From Jeotgalibaca sp052266715 (GTDB taxonomy: Bacteria; Bacillota; Bacilli; Lactobacillales; Aerococcaceae): a stretch of 64,000 nucleotides of DNA. The notes below the pieces were generated by a model that saw only the letters and a program-made list of their open reading frames with translations, ran no database searches and was not told the origin of the DNA. Positions 15,997 through 25,365 of the stretch are shown piece by piece (within the stretch, counting starts at the first letter, position 1; each line of letters opens with the position of its first letter). A program made the translations under genes and the position numbers. The stretch lies in assembly GCA_052266715.1 (NCBI GenBank), contig JBQPRB010000006.1; one strand, 5' to 3'.

Positions 15997-16688
15997 TACA
16001 TGAATAAACTTAAAAGAATCGGCATGAAAACGGCCGGTGCAAAGTTCATCACTTTTAAATCAGTGATTTTCAACATATTCAAACTTAAGGCAATAATCAA
16101 TAGCGAACCAACGCTGGTCAAATTATTAATCACGCCCTCTGTCAAGAGTGGAGCCAAGAATGAAGCGAAAACTGCTAAGCTGCCTTCATAAGCTATAATG
16201 ACAAAACCGGACAGGGCAACGCCAATTCCCAGAGTTGAAGCCAAGACAATACAAACAATTCCATCAATCAAAGCTTTGGCAAATAGGGTACTGTGATCGT
16301 TGGCTAAACCACTCTGCATGGAACCAACTATTCCCATTGCCCCTACACAAACAATCAAACTGGCGGTCACAAATCCCTGCGCGATCGGAATCGTCTTATC
16401 CTTCGAATTTGCCGCAAATTTCAGTTCGAGTCGATTGCCAAAAGCATTTATCTTTTGATTCAAATCAAAGCCTTCACCAATTAAGGTTCCGAAAACCATG
16501 GAGAGAATGATGACCATCATATCATCGCCACTCAACAAACCGCTGATGCCGATATATAAAACACATAATCCTAGCGCACTCATCAAAGCATTACCGAGTC
16601 GCTCAGGCAAACCACTCTTCAAAGCTAGTCCAATGATGCCGCCTATAATAATGGCAACGCCATTAACCAGAGCACCCGTTAAAATCAT
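15996..16688 (-). CDS. DUF554 membrane protein
   Basis: A 230-residue integral membrane protein of the DUF554 (YdfK-like) family with about six to seven hydrophobic segments. The start MILTGALVNGVAIIIGGIIG and the central GAMGIVGSMQSGL and ALIDGI blocks are family hallmarks. Function is not established; a transport role is often assumed. ATG follows ATGAGGTGAAAAG. It lies 18 nt downstream of the small acidic protein gene, so the two may form an operon. Confidence 0.9.
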   Translation of the reverse strand: MILTGALVNGVAIIIGGIIGLALKSGLPERLGNALMSALGLCVLYIGISGLLSGDDMMVIILSMVFGTLIGEGFDLNQKINAFGNRLELKFAANSKDKTIPIAQGFVTASLIVCVGAMGIVGSMQSGLANDHSTLFAKALIDGIVCIVLASTLGIGVALSGFVIIAYEGSLAVFASFLAPLLTEGVINNLTSVGSLLIIALSLNMLKITDLKVMNFAPAVFMPILLSLFM

Positions 16689-16706
16689 CTTTTCACCTCA
16701 TAATTA

Positions 16707-16952
16707 TTATAATTTTGCCCGCAAAGCATCCGCGATGCCGCGCAAATGCTGCATGTCTTCTTTAGTTGGCTCTTCAATGGTCATCAATAACGTATCATTG
16801 ACCACGTTGTCCTCTTCGTCATAAGCCATAATATACATATCCCCAAAGACATCATCCAAATCCTTGATTTGTTCAACGACGATATCCAACTTACTCTCAC
16901 TATTTTCTGATTTAAAGGTCTCAAATTGTTTTAACAGTTCTTCTAAGTCCAT
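16707..16952 (-). CDS. Small acidic hypothetical protein
   Basis: An 81-residue acidic protein with no membrane segment or known motif. ATG at 16952 was chosen because AAGAGG lies 9 nt upstream; an ATG seven codons earlier contains that site and has none of its own. It is upstream of DUF554 on the same strand. Function is unknown. Confidence 0.65.
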   Translation of the reverse strand: MDLEELLKQFETFKSENSESKLDIVVEQIKDLDDVFGDMYIMAYDEEDNVVNDTLLMTIEEPTKEDMQHLRGIADALRAKL

Positions 16953-17073
16953 TTTTGTTAACCTCTTTCTCATTTTGATAGCTCATTTTATCAATGATTT
17001 TAAAGATAAACAATAACTTTTGGATTTCAACGCAAAATTGCTTACAATAGGTGTATAAGAGGGAGGTGTCAAT

Positions 17074-17895
17074 ATGGCGAAGTATCTAATTGTTAACGCA
17101 GATGACATGGGAATCTGCAACGCGACCAATGCCGCAATTGAGGAACTGGCTTTAGCTGGAAGAATTACAGCCGCATCTTTGATGATCCTTGGTGATAGTG
17201 TGCAAGATGCCGTCCGCCGTATTGCTAAATTTAAACACCTAATCGGTATCGGCCTACACGTAACGTTGAGGCCAGATGAAGAAACCACTCGTTGGTTAAG
17301 CGATGAACCCCAAAACATGTACGAAGAAACCAAAAGTATTACGGCCATGAAAGAGATCGCCGCGCAATTTGAAAAGGGTCGAGCCTATGGTATTGCGTTC
17401 GATCATCTGGACAGCCATGGTGGAAGTCTTCATCAAGAAAGCCAGGTGGAATGTTTACCGGTTTGTCTTCATTTTTGTGCAACCCATAAATTACCTTTCC
17501 GCTATCCCAAAAATGAAAATGCCCTGGTCGACGTTACACCACATCCTCTAACCAAGCGAGTGGAGGACGCACAGTGTGAAGTCGCAGAGTTTGCCGAGAA
17601 AAAGGGTGTTCCTTTACCGGATCAAGTATTTTCCAACTTACTTCCGATTGAGGATATACAGTCGTACGAAGATTTGAAAAAATTTTACCTGGATGCGTTG
17701 CGCAACCTTCCTGAAGGAATCACCGAAGTCTATTTACATCCCTCAACCTCCGATAGTATCTTTTTCGAACAAAAACCTGAATGGCAGAAACGTGTATGGG
17801 AGTATGAATTTTTGATGGACGATGATTTTTTAAGAGTCATCACCGAAGAAGATATTCAGTTGGTCACGTGGTCTGAAGCGTTCGAATCTAAATAA
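17074..17895 (+). CDS. ChbG/YdjC-family carbohydrate deacetylase
   Basis: A 273-residue YdjC/ChbG-family hydrolase, a metal-dependent deacetylase of N-acetylated (often phosphorylated) oligosaccharides. N-terminal VNADDMGICNATNAAI carries the two metal-binding Asp, and FDHLDSHGG near residue 109 and YLHPST near 226 supply His ligands. Start ATG behind GAGGGAGGTG. It is monocistronic with a strong terminator. A distant paralogue lies in the PTS operon at 59 kb. Substrate is unknown. Confidence 0.88.
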   Translation: MAKYLIVNADDMGICNATNAAIEELALAGRITAASLMILGDSVQDAVRRIAKFKHLIGIGLHVTLRPDEETTRWLSDEPQNMYEETKSITAMKEIAAQFEKGRAYGIAFDHLDSHGGSLHQESQVECLPVCLHFCATHKLPFRYPKNENALVDVTPHPLTKRVEDAQCEVAEFAEKKGVPLPDQVFSNLLPIEDIQSYEDLKKFYLDALRNLPEGITEVYLHPSTSDSIFFEQKPEWQKRVWEYEFLMDDDFLRVITEEDIQLVTWSEAFESK

Positions 17896-17907
17896 TTGAC
17901 GTGCATG

Positions 17908-17936
17908 AGAGTATGCTATGGCATACTCTTTTTTTT
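17908..17936 (+). terminator. Rho-independent terminator
   Basis: AGAGTATGC/GCATACTCT, 4-nt loop, then seven or more T. Confidence 0.9.
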
Positions 17937-18025
17937 ATGCGAAAAGCAATGCTTGACATTGACTAGGCAGGCCATTAAAATCGAGGGAAGCAATTTTAAA
18001 AATACATAAGCAAAGGTCGTAAAAT

Positions 18026-19381
18026 ATGAACGAACCACACTTAAATAAAAATATAAGTAGTCTCACTGCGCTGACTGTTCTCGTTGGTACGGTTATTGGT
18101 GCAGGGGTCTTTTTCAAACCCACTGCTGTTTATTCTGCAAGTGGTGCTCCGGGAGTAGGACTCCTGGCATGGTTGGTGGCTGGATTTATCACGATTACCG
18201 GTGGCCTGACCGTCGCCGAAATTGGGACGATTTTTCCCCAAACAGGCGGTTTAATGGTTTACATGGAAAAAGTATACGGTGAATTCTGGGGATTTTTGGC
18301 CGGTTGGGCGCAGATGGTTGTGTATTTCCCAGCTAATTTCGCTGCCTTGGCCATCATTTTTGCAACGCAAGCCATTAGTTTAACGGGATTGGATGCCGTC
18401 TTGACGGTTCCGATTGCAATCGGTGTTTCACTCTTTATTGCGGCCATGAACTCACTGGGTACAAAGTACGGGGGGGCTATCCAGAATATTGCCACCTTTT
18501 TGAAATTAGTGCCGCTGGTTGCCATCATCATCGCCGGTTTCCTTTACCAAGGAGAAGGAACCGCGCAGCTGTTACCGTTCGCGGCGAGTGACCGTCCTTT
18601 TTTCACAGCTTTTAGTTCTGCTTTGGTTTCGGTTTTATTCGCCTATGATGGGTGGATGAACGTTAGCACATTAGCCGGAGAAATGAAAAATCCTGGTAAA
18701 ACCCTGCCACGGGTTATTGTTGGTGGCTTGTCCATCGTCATGGCGATTTACTTGGCTATTAACGTGGCTTATCTATTTGTGGCCGACAGTGCAACTTTGG
18801 CAGCGACCGAAACACCAGCCGCAATTGTAGCATCAAGGCTGTTTCCAGGTATCGGCGGTGACTTAATAACAATGGGAATTTTGATATCTGTTTTTGGAGC
18901 CATGAACGGCTATTATATGTCCGGGATTCGTATCCCTTACGTATTGGCCCAAAAAGGCATGTTGCCTTTTTCCAATTGGTTCAAAACCCTGCAGAAAAAA
19001 TCCAATGTTCCGGTAAACGGTGGGGTAGTCATGCTGGTCATTTCAATTTTGATGATGTTGACGGGCTCGTTTAACCAATTAACGGATTTAATCGTTTTTG
19101 TAATTTGGATCTTTACAACACTGACATTCCTGGCCGTCATGATTATGCGTAAGCGTGCGCCAGAAATCGAACGTGCCTACAAGGTTCCGCTGTATCCTTT
19201 TATTCCGTTATTGGCAATTGCAGGCGGTTTGTTTATATTGGTGAGCACGCTCCTCACGCAGCCCTTGAATGCTTTACTGGGAATAGGGTTAACCCTCATG
19301 GGTGTACCGGTATATCTGTACGCAAGGAAAAGTATCCCGGTACCTGTTGTTTCCAAAAAGAATAAATTAGAAAGAGGCTGA
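18026..19381 (+). CDS. APC-family amino acid permease
   Basis: A 451-residue permease of the amino acid-polyamine-organocation superfamily with about twelve membrane segments. The TM1 motif VGTVIGAGVFFKP is the substrate-binding GxG kink, and the family block ending in FAYDGWMNVSTLAGEMKNP is near residue 208. The pattern resembles SteT-like exchangers, but substrate specificity is not readable. The ribosome site is weak (AAAGG). The terminator hairpin overlaps the last two codons and the stop. Confidence 0.9.
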   Translation: MNEPHLNKNISSLTALTVLVGTVIGAGVFFKPTAVYSASGAPGVGLLAWLVAGFITITGGLTVAEIGTIFPQTGGLMVYMEKVYGEFWGFLAGWAQMVVYFPANFAALAIIFATQAISLTGLDAVLTVPIAIGVSLFIAAMNSLGTKYGGAIQNIATFLKLVPLVAIIIAGFLYQGEGTAQLLPFAASDRPFFTAFSSALVSVLFAYDGWMNVSTLAGEMKNPGKTLPRVIVGGLSIVMAIYLAINVAYLFVADSATLAATETPAAIVASRLFPGIGGDLITMGILISVFGAMNGYYMSGIRIPYVLAQKGMLPFSNWFKTLQKKSNVPVNGGVVMLVISILMMLTGSFNQLTDLIVFVIWIFTTLTFLAVMIMRKRAPEIERAYKVPLYPFIPLLAIAGGLFILVSTLLTQPLNALLGIGLTLMGVPVYLYARKSIPVPVVSKKNKLERG

Positions 19382-19397
19382 TGCAGCCTCTTTTTTT
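19373..19397 (+). terminator. Terminator overlapping the permease stop
   Basis: AGAGGCTG/CAGCCTCT around ATG, then seven T. The left arm is the last coding bases. Confidence 0.88.
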
Positions 19398-19409
19398 CTA
19401 TCTGGAAAA

Positions 19410-19553
19410 GGTGACTATTAAGATTCGTTATTTGAGCTAATCGTCGTGATTTTCCATAAACGCGACGATGATAAAATAAGCGAGTAGCTGATAGGCGCGA
19501 AATCACTCATTCACGCCGATTAGCAATTTTTAAAAAGCTAATCGGCGTTTTTT
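19410..19553. repeat. 51-bp-period hairpin array A2 (three units)
   Basis: A second copy of array A1, aligning over about 145 bp. Left arms start at 19412, 19463 and 19514, 51 bp apart. In the third hairpin the arms are ACGCCGATTAGC/GCTAATCGGCGT, against ACGACGATTAGC/GCTAATCGTCGT in A1. Both strands of the stem changed together. A T-run follows, so the last hairpin can terminate plus-strand transcripts. Confidence 0.85.
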
Positions 19554-19624
19554 CATTCTCAAGACTGATGCCCCAGCTATTGCCATGTAGTAGTATAATA
19601 TAATACAAGAAAGGTGGTTCAGCC

Positions 19625-20110
19625 ATGAATAAATTCACTTATTATTTACAAGAAATCTCTAAATCTGTTTCCACTGGTATCGTTGGTTATTTGAAAGCAA
19701 CATTGAAACTAGCTCTTTTGGGATTTTTGATATTGAGTATTGGATTATGGTTCTTCCGGGTTGATTTCTGGTTCATCAAGGCATTGTTAATTGCAGTTGT
19801 TGACATCATCCCCGTTGTAGGGAGTGGGATTGTCATGATTCCCTGGGCGCTCATCCATTTTTTCATGGGGAACACAACCCTCGCCTGGCAAATTGGGATT
19901 TTATATATCATTTTAGCAGTGGTGAGGCAGATTGCTGAGCCAGTATTGACGGGTCGCGCAATCGGTGTACATCCTATTTATACCTTTCTGGCCTCCATTG
20001 TTTGTGTCATGATTTTCGGACCACTCGGAGCTGTACTTGGCGCAATCGTCGCGGTTGTTTTTAAATCTGTCTTCGAAGTGTGGCGTTATCAAGAACGTGA
20101 TCACCTCTAA
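19625..20110 (+). CDS. Short AI-2E/YtvI-family membrane protein
   Basis: A 161-residue membrane protein matching only the C-terminal half of the AI-2E (YtvI/PerM) transporter family, which is usually about 350 residues. The blocks VDIIPVVGSGIVMIPWALI and RQIAEPVLTGRAIGVHPIY are typical of that half. It has its own ribosome site (AAAGGTGG) and start, and no degraded N-terminal half precedes it. It looks like a stand-alone short form and not a recent truncation. Function is unknown. Confidence 0.78.
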   Translation: MNKFTYYLQEISKSVSTGIVGYLKATLKLALLGFLILSIGLWFFRVDFWFIKALLIAVVDIIPVVGSGIVMIPWALIHFFMGNTTLAWQIGILYIILAVVRQIAEPVLTGRAIGVHPIYTFLASIVCVMIFGPLGAVLGAIVAVVFKSVFEVWRYQERDHL

Positions 20111-20122
20111 ATCCTATCGAAT

Positions 20123-20151
20123 TTGCCAAATAGCGCGGTTTTCAGTATAAT
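20123..20151 (+). promoter_or_regulatory. Sigma-A promoter
   Basis: TTGCCA, 17-bp spacer, TATAAT. It precedes the AP2-domain gene by a leader of about 50 nt. Confidence 0.75.
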
Positions 20152-20208
20152 GTAAAACGTTGGTCCCTGAATGGACTCTATGCTATGGATAGAAAGAGGT
20201 AATTAATA

Positions 20209-20634
20209 ATGAAGAAGAGAATTGACTTAACAGGCAGACAATTTGGCGATTTGACGGTTCTAGGTAAAGCAGAATCTAACCAAAAAGGCCGTTTCTGGAA
20301 AGTAAAATGTGTCTGTGGTAATGAATTAGTTGTTAAGCAATCTGATTTGAAAAACCAAGTTATCACAAGCTGTGGTCACGAAGTAACAGAAGCAACAAAA
20401 CAAGCTAAACCAGCGGCACCGAAAAAAGCAGCAGCTCCTAAAAAAGCTAAAGCTCCCGCTCAAAAAACTTCAAACGGCACCGGATACGTTGGCGTTTCGA
20501 AAGTGGAACTAAAAAGTGGCACACGCTACAAAGCGAACATCAGTGTCGACGGTAAGAACAAGCATCTTGGAACATTCGATACACTTGAGGAAGCTGTAGC
20601 AGCTCGCCAAGAAGCAGAAGAATTATACAGATAA
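20209..20634 (+). CDS. Stand-alone AP2-domain DNA-binding protein
   Basis: A 141-residue protein in three parts. Residues 1-60 resemble the zinc-binding N-terminal domain found on phage HNH proteins (CVCG and SCGH, with C34, C36, C55 and H57). Residues 62-88 are a Lys/Ala/Pro-rich histone-H1-like linker. Residues 92-141 are an AP2-type domain (GYVGVSKVE, GTFDTLEEAVAARQEAE). No HNH nuclease motif is present, so it is probably a DNA-binding protein. It has its own promoter, GAAAGAGG site and terminator. It may derive from a homing endonuclease that lost its nuclease. Confidence 0.75.
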   Translation: MKKRIDLTGRQFGDLTVLGKAESNQKGRFWKVKCVCGNELVVKQSDLKNQVITSCGHEVTEATKQAKPAAPKKAAAPKKAKAPAQKTSNGTGYVGVSKVELKSGTRYKANISVDGKNKHLGTFDTLEEAVAARQEAEELYR

Positions 20635-20635
20635 C

Positions 20636-20666
20636 AAAAAGCGTGGAGGGCGACTCCACGCTTTTT
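20636..20666. terminator. Bidirectional terminator
   Basis: GCGTGGAG/CTCCACGC flanked by A5 and T5, between convergent genes. Confidence 0.9.
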
Positions 20667-20670
20667 CTTT

Positions 20671-22119
20671 TTATATAAACAACCCATCAGCCTCGATTGC
20701 TTCGCCCAGCGCAAGCAACCAATCTTCCCGGCCTTTTGGAGCCGTGAACTGTACTCCCAACGGCAAACCGTTCTCGGTTAAATGAACCGGTAGACTCAAA
20801 GCCGGCGCACCCGTCAAATTCGCTTGCATCCCGAATGGTGTAATCGGCAAACTCAAATCAAACATGTCCCAGACAATTTGTTGCTGCTCTGAAGCACCAA
20901 ACTCCTGAACATTCGCCATCTTTTCCATCAATTCCGCCGACTGCCACGCGGTATCAATCCGCGGTGCCGCATCCGCTGTCGTTGGCGTCAACAACAAATC
21001 AAAATCTTCATGGAAAATGGCCATCGCTTCAGCTGCGGCGTCCCAACGTTTCAAAGTGTTCGAATATTCCGCAGCCGTTACCTTTTTACCAGCTTGATAC
21101 AATACCCAACTCACCAGTTCCATATCATCCAGCGTAAATGCTCGGCCCAAGCTCTGTTCCATGCCTTGCAGCATGGAAGTCGTTTCCCCGCAGTTCATGA
21201 TGTAATAACTCTTCATCAAGGCCACACCGTCATAATCGGGATCCTTTTCCACCACTTCATGGCCATTCGCTTCCAACCAGTCCACCATTTTCATGACCGC
21301 ATCTTTTGCTTCCTGACTCACAACAGACAAAATAGGGGATTTCAATGAATAAGCTACCTTAAACTTCCGGCGTCCATTTGCAATGAAGCCATTTGGTAAT
21401 AAAGGTGCCTGAAATGCCGCAGCTAATTGAACCGTCTGCATCGCCTCAACCATGGCCACCGTATCACGAATCGATTTCGTTAATGCAAAATCAATCGAGG
21501 CTCCTTGCCAATTCCGCCCCGAACCAGGTCCGACTGGCATGCGTCCGCGTGTGGGTTTTAGTCCGACCAATCCTGTAAACGAGGCAGGAATCCGAATGGA
21601 ACCACCACCATCACTCGCACCGGCTACTGGTACCATGCCCGCCGCAACCGCTGCGCCGGCACCGCCACTGGAACCACCTGGTGAATAGTCCGTATTCCAG
21701 GGATTACGCGTAGAACCATAAATGCGCGCATCCGTAATATTCTTGAAGCCAAATTCTGGTACATTCGTTTGCCCAACCACCACGAATCCCGCATCCAATA
21801 ACTTTTGTGTATAGTGGCTTGTCTGCGCACTCACATAATCCTTCAACAAAACGGAACCGGAAGTACTCGGCTCACCCGCCAAGGTCTGCCCCATATCTTT
21901 CAATAAAATAGGGACGCCGCCGAATGGTTTCCCACTGAAGTCACGCGTCTCTGCTTCACGCAAAGCCGCCTCAAAACGGGGATGGATGACCGCATTTAAG
22001 GAAGGATTTTCTTTTTCAATCTTATCTATTGTTTGTCGCACCAATTCTGTTGGTGAAACTTTTTTATCCCGAACTAACGCCGCAAAATGCAACGAATCTT
22101 CTTCACGATTTATCTGCAA
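20671..22119 (-). CDS. Amidase (amidase signature family)
   Basis: A 482-residue amidase-signature hydrolase related to GatA. The Ser-cisSer-Lys triad is visible as LLKDMG (K74), GGSSGG (about S150) and DGGGSIRIP (S174). No gatB or gatC is adjacent, so it is more likely a free-standing amidase than the Glu-tRNA amidotransferase subunit. The start is TTG, 10 nt behind AAAGGAG; no better start exists. Substrate is unknown. Confidence 0.9.
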   Translation of the reverse strand: MQINREEDSLHFAALVRDKKVSPTELVRQTIDKIEKENPSLNAVIHPRFEAALREAETRDFSGKPFGGVPILLKDMGQTLAGEPSTSGSVLLKDYVSAQTSHYTQKLLDAGFVVVGQTNVPEFGFKNITDARIYGSTRNPWNTDYSPGGSSGGAGAAVAAGMVPVAGASDGGGSIRIPASFTGLVGLKPTRGRMPVGPGSGRNWQGASIDFALTKSIRDTVAMVEAMQTVQLAAAFQAPLLPNGFIANGRRKFKVAYSLKSPILSVVSQEAKDAVMKMVDWLEANGHEVVEKDPDYDGVALMKSYYIMNCGETTSMLQGMEQSLGRAFTLDDMELVSWVLYQAGKKVTAAEYSNTLKRWDAAAEAMAIFHEDFDLLLTPTTADAAPRIDTAWQSAELMEKMANVQEFGASEQQQIVWDMFDLSLPITPFGMQANLTGAPALSLPVHLTENGLPLGVQFTAPKGREDWLLALGEAIEADGLFI

Positions 22120-22237
22120 AACGAAATCAGCTCCTTTAAAGTCATATTTTGATTATAGCATAGAAAGCGATTATCAAAATTTGTATTAAGGGTATAATAT
22201 ACCTATGCATGAAAATTGAAGCATTGGAGGAGCACGG

Positions 22238-23356
22238 ATGAAGAAGAAAAAATGGTTTTTTATTTTAGCGTTAGCTATCCTGGCAACACTGGGATTTATT
22301 ACTCTACAATTCACCCAAAAAGAACAGCCGGTGGAATCGATTGTTGATGAAGACCCATATGGCATTGAATATTATATGGTTCCGCCCATGGAACAAGTTT
22401 TTGTAAATGGTGTCGTAAAGCCGGAACAATCCCAAGATTTCCATCAGGACCAAACGCTTGGTGAAATGAGTGATTTGGCTGTTGCGAACGGTGAAATTGT
22501 TGAAACCGATACGCTGCTTTACAGCTATACGAATGAAGACGTTCAAAAAGAAATCAACCAATTGACCAATGAAGTGGCCCGTCTGGAAACACAGCGCGCC
22601 AATACTGCCTATAAACAGCAGCTCGCCATCGATCGCTGGTATGAAATGCCTGAAGAAGAGCGGACACAAACCCTGGAGGAAATTTATATGGAGTTCAACC
22701 TATCCGAACTCGATTCTCAAATCCAGGAGCAATACACCAACATCGCGATGATGGAAGAGGACATTTATACCGAAGTCCTTGCACCCTTCAAGGGAAAAGT
22801 GGTCATACCTGAAGAAAAAACCGCTGATACACCACTCTTGAAGCTCATTTCCGAGAACTTCTACGTTTCCGGTACCTTGAATGAGAAGGATTTGGAAAAT
22901 GTAAAGATAAACCAAGCCGCAGACATTACCGTCGTTTCCAACAACTTTACGACACAGGGAAAAGTTTCTTTCGTTGATACGACACCCACCGAAGCCAACA
23001 GTGATCCTTACGGCGGCGCATCGACTATGTCTTCCTACCCGGTGAAATTAAGTTTTGATTCGTTGGAAGGAATTGTAAATGGGTATCACGTGCAGGCAAC
23101 AATCCAATTGGAAGACAATCAAGTCGTTATTCCCACCGAAGCGATTCATACAGAGGGCAATAGCCATTATGTTTTGGTAAACGATTTTGGAACAGTAGCG
23201 AAACGTAGCATCCAACTTGGAAAAGAGACAGGAGGAAACACCATCGTCACAAGTGGTCTGGAAGCGGAGGATGAAATCATCATCTCATCAGAAGTTCCCG
23301 TTCAAGAAGGTGATATCCTGGATCCCGGTATGATGGACGTGCCAGAGGGGGAGTAG
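22238..23356 (+). CDS. MacA/HlyD-type periplasmic adaptor subunit
   Basis: A 372-residue membrane-fusion protein with an N-terminal membrane anchor (residues 6-25), a coiled-coil hairpin around residues 105-175, a lipoyl-like half motif near 185 and a C-terminal beta-barrel. In Gram-positives such proteins help MacB-type ABC transporters export peptides or drugs. It is first of three tightly packed genes (3 nt gap, then a 4-nt overlap), forming an efflux operon. Confidence 0.88.
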   Translation: MKKKKWFFILALAILATLGFITLQFTQKEQPVESIVDEDPYGIEYYMVPPMEQVFVNGVVKPEQSQDFHQDQTLGEMSDLAVANGEIVETDTLLYSYTNEDVQKEINQLTNEVARLETQRANTAYKQQLAIDRWYEMPEEERTQTLEEIYMEFNLSELDSQIQEQYTNIAMMEEDIYTEVLAPFKGKVVIPEEKTADTPLLKLISENFYVSGTLNEKDLENVKINQAADITVVSNNFTTQGKVSFVDTTPTEANSDPYGGASTMSSYPVKLSFDSLEGIVNGYHVQATIQLEDNQVVIPTEAIHTEGNSHYVLVNDFGTVAKRSIQLGKETGGNTIVTSGLEAEDEIIISSEVPVQEGDILDPGMMDVPEGE

Positions 23357-23359
23357 CAC

Positions 23360-24064
23360 ATGGAAATAGCGAAACGTCGTAAACTGGTGGAAATTAAAGA
23401 AGCCCGTAAAGTTTTTACTTCGGGAAAAATAGCAAATACCGTTTTAAAAGATGTTGATTTAACGATTTACGAAGGTGATTTTTTAATGATTTTGGGTAAA
23501 TCGGGAAGTGGTAAAACGACTTTAATGAATATTATCGGCTTTTTGGATCGCTTAACGGAAGGTAATTATTATTTCCTGGGTGAGGAGGTCGCGAATCTGA
23601 CTGAGAACCGCAAATCAGAAATTCGCAATGAGAATTTTGGTTTTATTTTTCAACAGTTTCATTTGATTGAATCCTTGAATGTTCATCAAAATGTCGAATT
23701 GCCACTTGTATATAATGGAAAAGCCAGCAAAAAAGAACGCTGGGATGCGGCGGGAAAATATTTGGATTCGGTCGGGATTCCGGAAAAGATGAAAGCAAGG
23801 ACGACGGAATTGTCAGGTGGTCAGCAACAACGGGTGGCGATTGCGCGGGCGCTAATAAACGAACCGTTGTTGATTATGGCGGATGAGCCGACTGGGGCGC
23901 TGGATTCTGAAACAGGAACAGCTATTATGGAGTTGTTAAAAGGATTAAATCGCGAGGGTAAGACTATCGTCATGGTAACGCATGATGAGGATTTATTGCA
24001 ATATGCCACCCGGGTTATTCGGATGCATGATGGTAGTTTCGTGGAAGAGGAGGCGGCAGGGTGA
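23360..24064 (+). CDS. ABC transporter ATP-binding protein (MacB/LolD type)
   Basis: A 234-residue ATPase with Walker A GKSGSGKTT near residue 47, Q-loop IFQQFHLIESL, signature LSGGQQQRVAIARAL near 151 and Walker B LLIMADEPTGALD near 172. It powers the permease encoded next. It starts 3 nt after the adaptor gene behind GAGGGGGAG, and its stop overlaps the permease start. Confidence 0.95.
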   Translation: MEIAKRRKLVEIKEARKVFTSGKIANTVLKDVDLTIYEGDFLMILGKSGSGKTTLMNIIGFLDRLTEGNYYFLGEEVANLTENRKSEIRNENFGFIFQQFHLIESLNVHQNVELPLVYNGKASKKERWDAAGKYLDSVGIPEKMKARTTELSGGQQQRVAIARALINEPLLIMADEPTGALDSETGTAIMELLKGLNREGKTIVMVTHDEDLLQYATRVIRMHDGSFVEEEAAG

Positions 24065-25293
24065 TTCGAAATATTTTGATGAGTACGTTACTCAGTTTAC
24101 GTGCCCATAAACTGCGTGTTTTCTTGACGATGGTCGGAATTATCATCGGGATTGCCTCGGTCGTCACGATTGCGGCACTAGGGGAAGGTGTGCGCCGGGA
24201 AAGCTTGAATTTGGCGGATACGACTCAAGCCAATGTTATGACTGTACAGCATGGAATTGCCCAAACCGATGATTCAGGCATGATGTATATTGAAGATACG
24301 TTTACTTTCTCGAAAGCGGATATGCGGCGTATTTCTCGAATCGAAGGGGTTGCCTCGGTATTGCCGGGTTACGGATCCTGGTCGGGTTCAAATACGGATA
24401 TGTTTGATGTGAATTTGGATTACTTTGGGGCGCAGGCGTATACGGCCGTCACACCGTTTAAGCAAGAAACCCGGATTCAATATGGTCGCGATATCACACC
24501 GCATGATGTCGATCGGGATGTGATTGTATTGTCAGGTGATGTTTTGCAATACGGCATTGCGGTAGATGATCCCGAAACGTTGATTGGACAAGCTGTTAGT
24601 ATGAACGGCTTTATGTATGAGGTAATTGGAATTAAAGAGCCCTATGATTATGAAAGCATGGTGCCGGACACAGCTTATACTTGGGAAGATGCTTACACGA
24701 GTGTTGTGCCACATGCAGCTTACAACCAATTGACTGGGGCACGGGAAATTCGTCAACTGAAAGTCAAAATAGCAGATGCAAGCGACCGTGAAATCGTCAC
24801 GATGGCGGTAATCGATGACTTAATGACTGCCTATCCAAACGATGAAGGCTATTTTGAAGAAGACCGCTCCAATGAACAGATGATGGAAGAAATCAATACT
24901 TATATCAATGGCATTGTCATGTTCTTGGTGGCGATTACGGCGATTTCATTATTTGTTGGAGGAATTGGTGTCATGAATATCATGTACGTTTCGGTTACCG
25001 AGAGAAAACGCGAAATCGGCATCCGACGCGCAATTGGTGCCAAACCTCGGATGATTTTATGGCAGTTTTTGTTGGAAGCAGCCTTTATCACTTTTATTGG
25101 TGGTGTGATTGGATTGTTATTGGGATATGGCGCTGCTCTTTTAGTGGGTTACTTCATCAATATCCCTGTTTTCTTGACACCATCCATCATGATTATTTCT
25201 ACGTCCGTTTCAATCGTGACTGGACTTGTATTTGGCATTATTCCTGCTTTGAGTGCTTCACGCATGGATCCGATTAAGGCGATTTATCAATAG
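24061..25293 (+). CDS. ABC transporter permease (MacB/FtsX type)
   Basis: A 410-residue permease with one N-terminal membrane segment, a large extracellular MacB-PCD-like domain (about residues 50-270), and a C-terminal FtsX domain with three segments. The conserved ERKREIGIRRAIGA coupling segment is near 315. The start is GTG, overlapping the ATPase stop by 4 nt. Together with the two preceding genes it makes a MacAB-like exporter, substrate unknown (peptide, lantibiotic or drug). Confidence 0.93.
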   Translation: MIRNILMSTLLSLRAHKLRVFLTMVGIIIGIASVVTIAALGEGVRRESLNLADTTQANVMTVQHGIAQTDDSGMMYIEDTFTFSKADMRRISRIEGVASVLPGYGSWSGSNTDMFDVNLDYFGAQAYTAVTPFKQETRIQYGRDITPHDVDRDVIVLSGDVLQYGIAVDDPETLIGQAVSMNGFMYEVIGIKEPYDYESMVPDTAYTWEDAYTSVVPHAAYNQLTGAREIRQLKVKIADASDREIVTMAVIDDLMTAYPNDEGYFEEDRSNEQMMEEINTYINGIVMFLVAITAISLFVGGIGVMNIMYVSVTERKREIGIRRAIGAKPRMILWQFLLEAAFITFIGGVIGLLLGYGAALLVGYFINIPVFLTPSIMIISTSVSIVTGLVFGIIPALSASRMDPIKAIYQ

Positions 25294-25327
25294 GCAATGA
25301 TTTTTGTGTGACAATTATTCATATATC

Positions 25328-25365
25328 AAAAGAACGGACTGGGAAAAATCCCAGTCCGTTCTTTT
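25328..25365. terminator. Bidirectional terminator
   Basis: A 17-bp perfect stem (AAAAGAACGGACTGGGA) around AAAA, between convergent genes. Confidence 0.92.

Noticed and set aside
19625..20110. AI-2E gene as a broken pseudogene
   Set aside because: It has its own start and ribosome site, and no N-terminal half or frameshift remains upstream, so a stand-alone short form is more likely.
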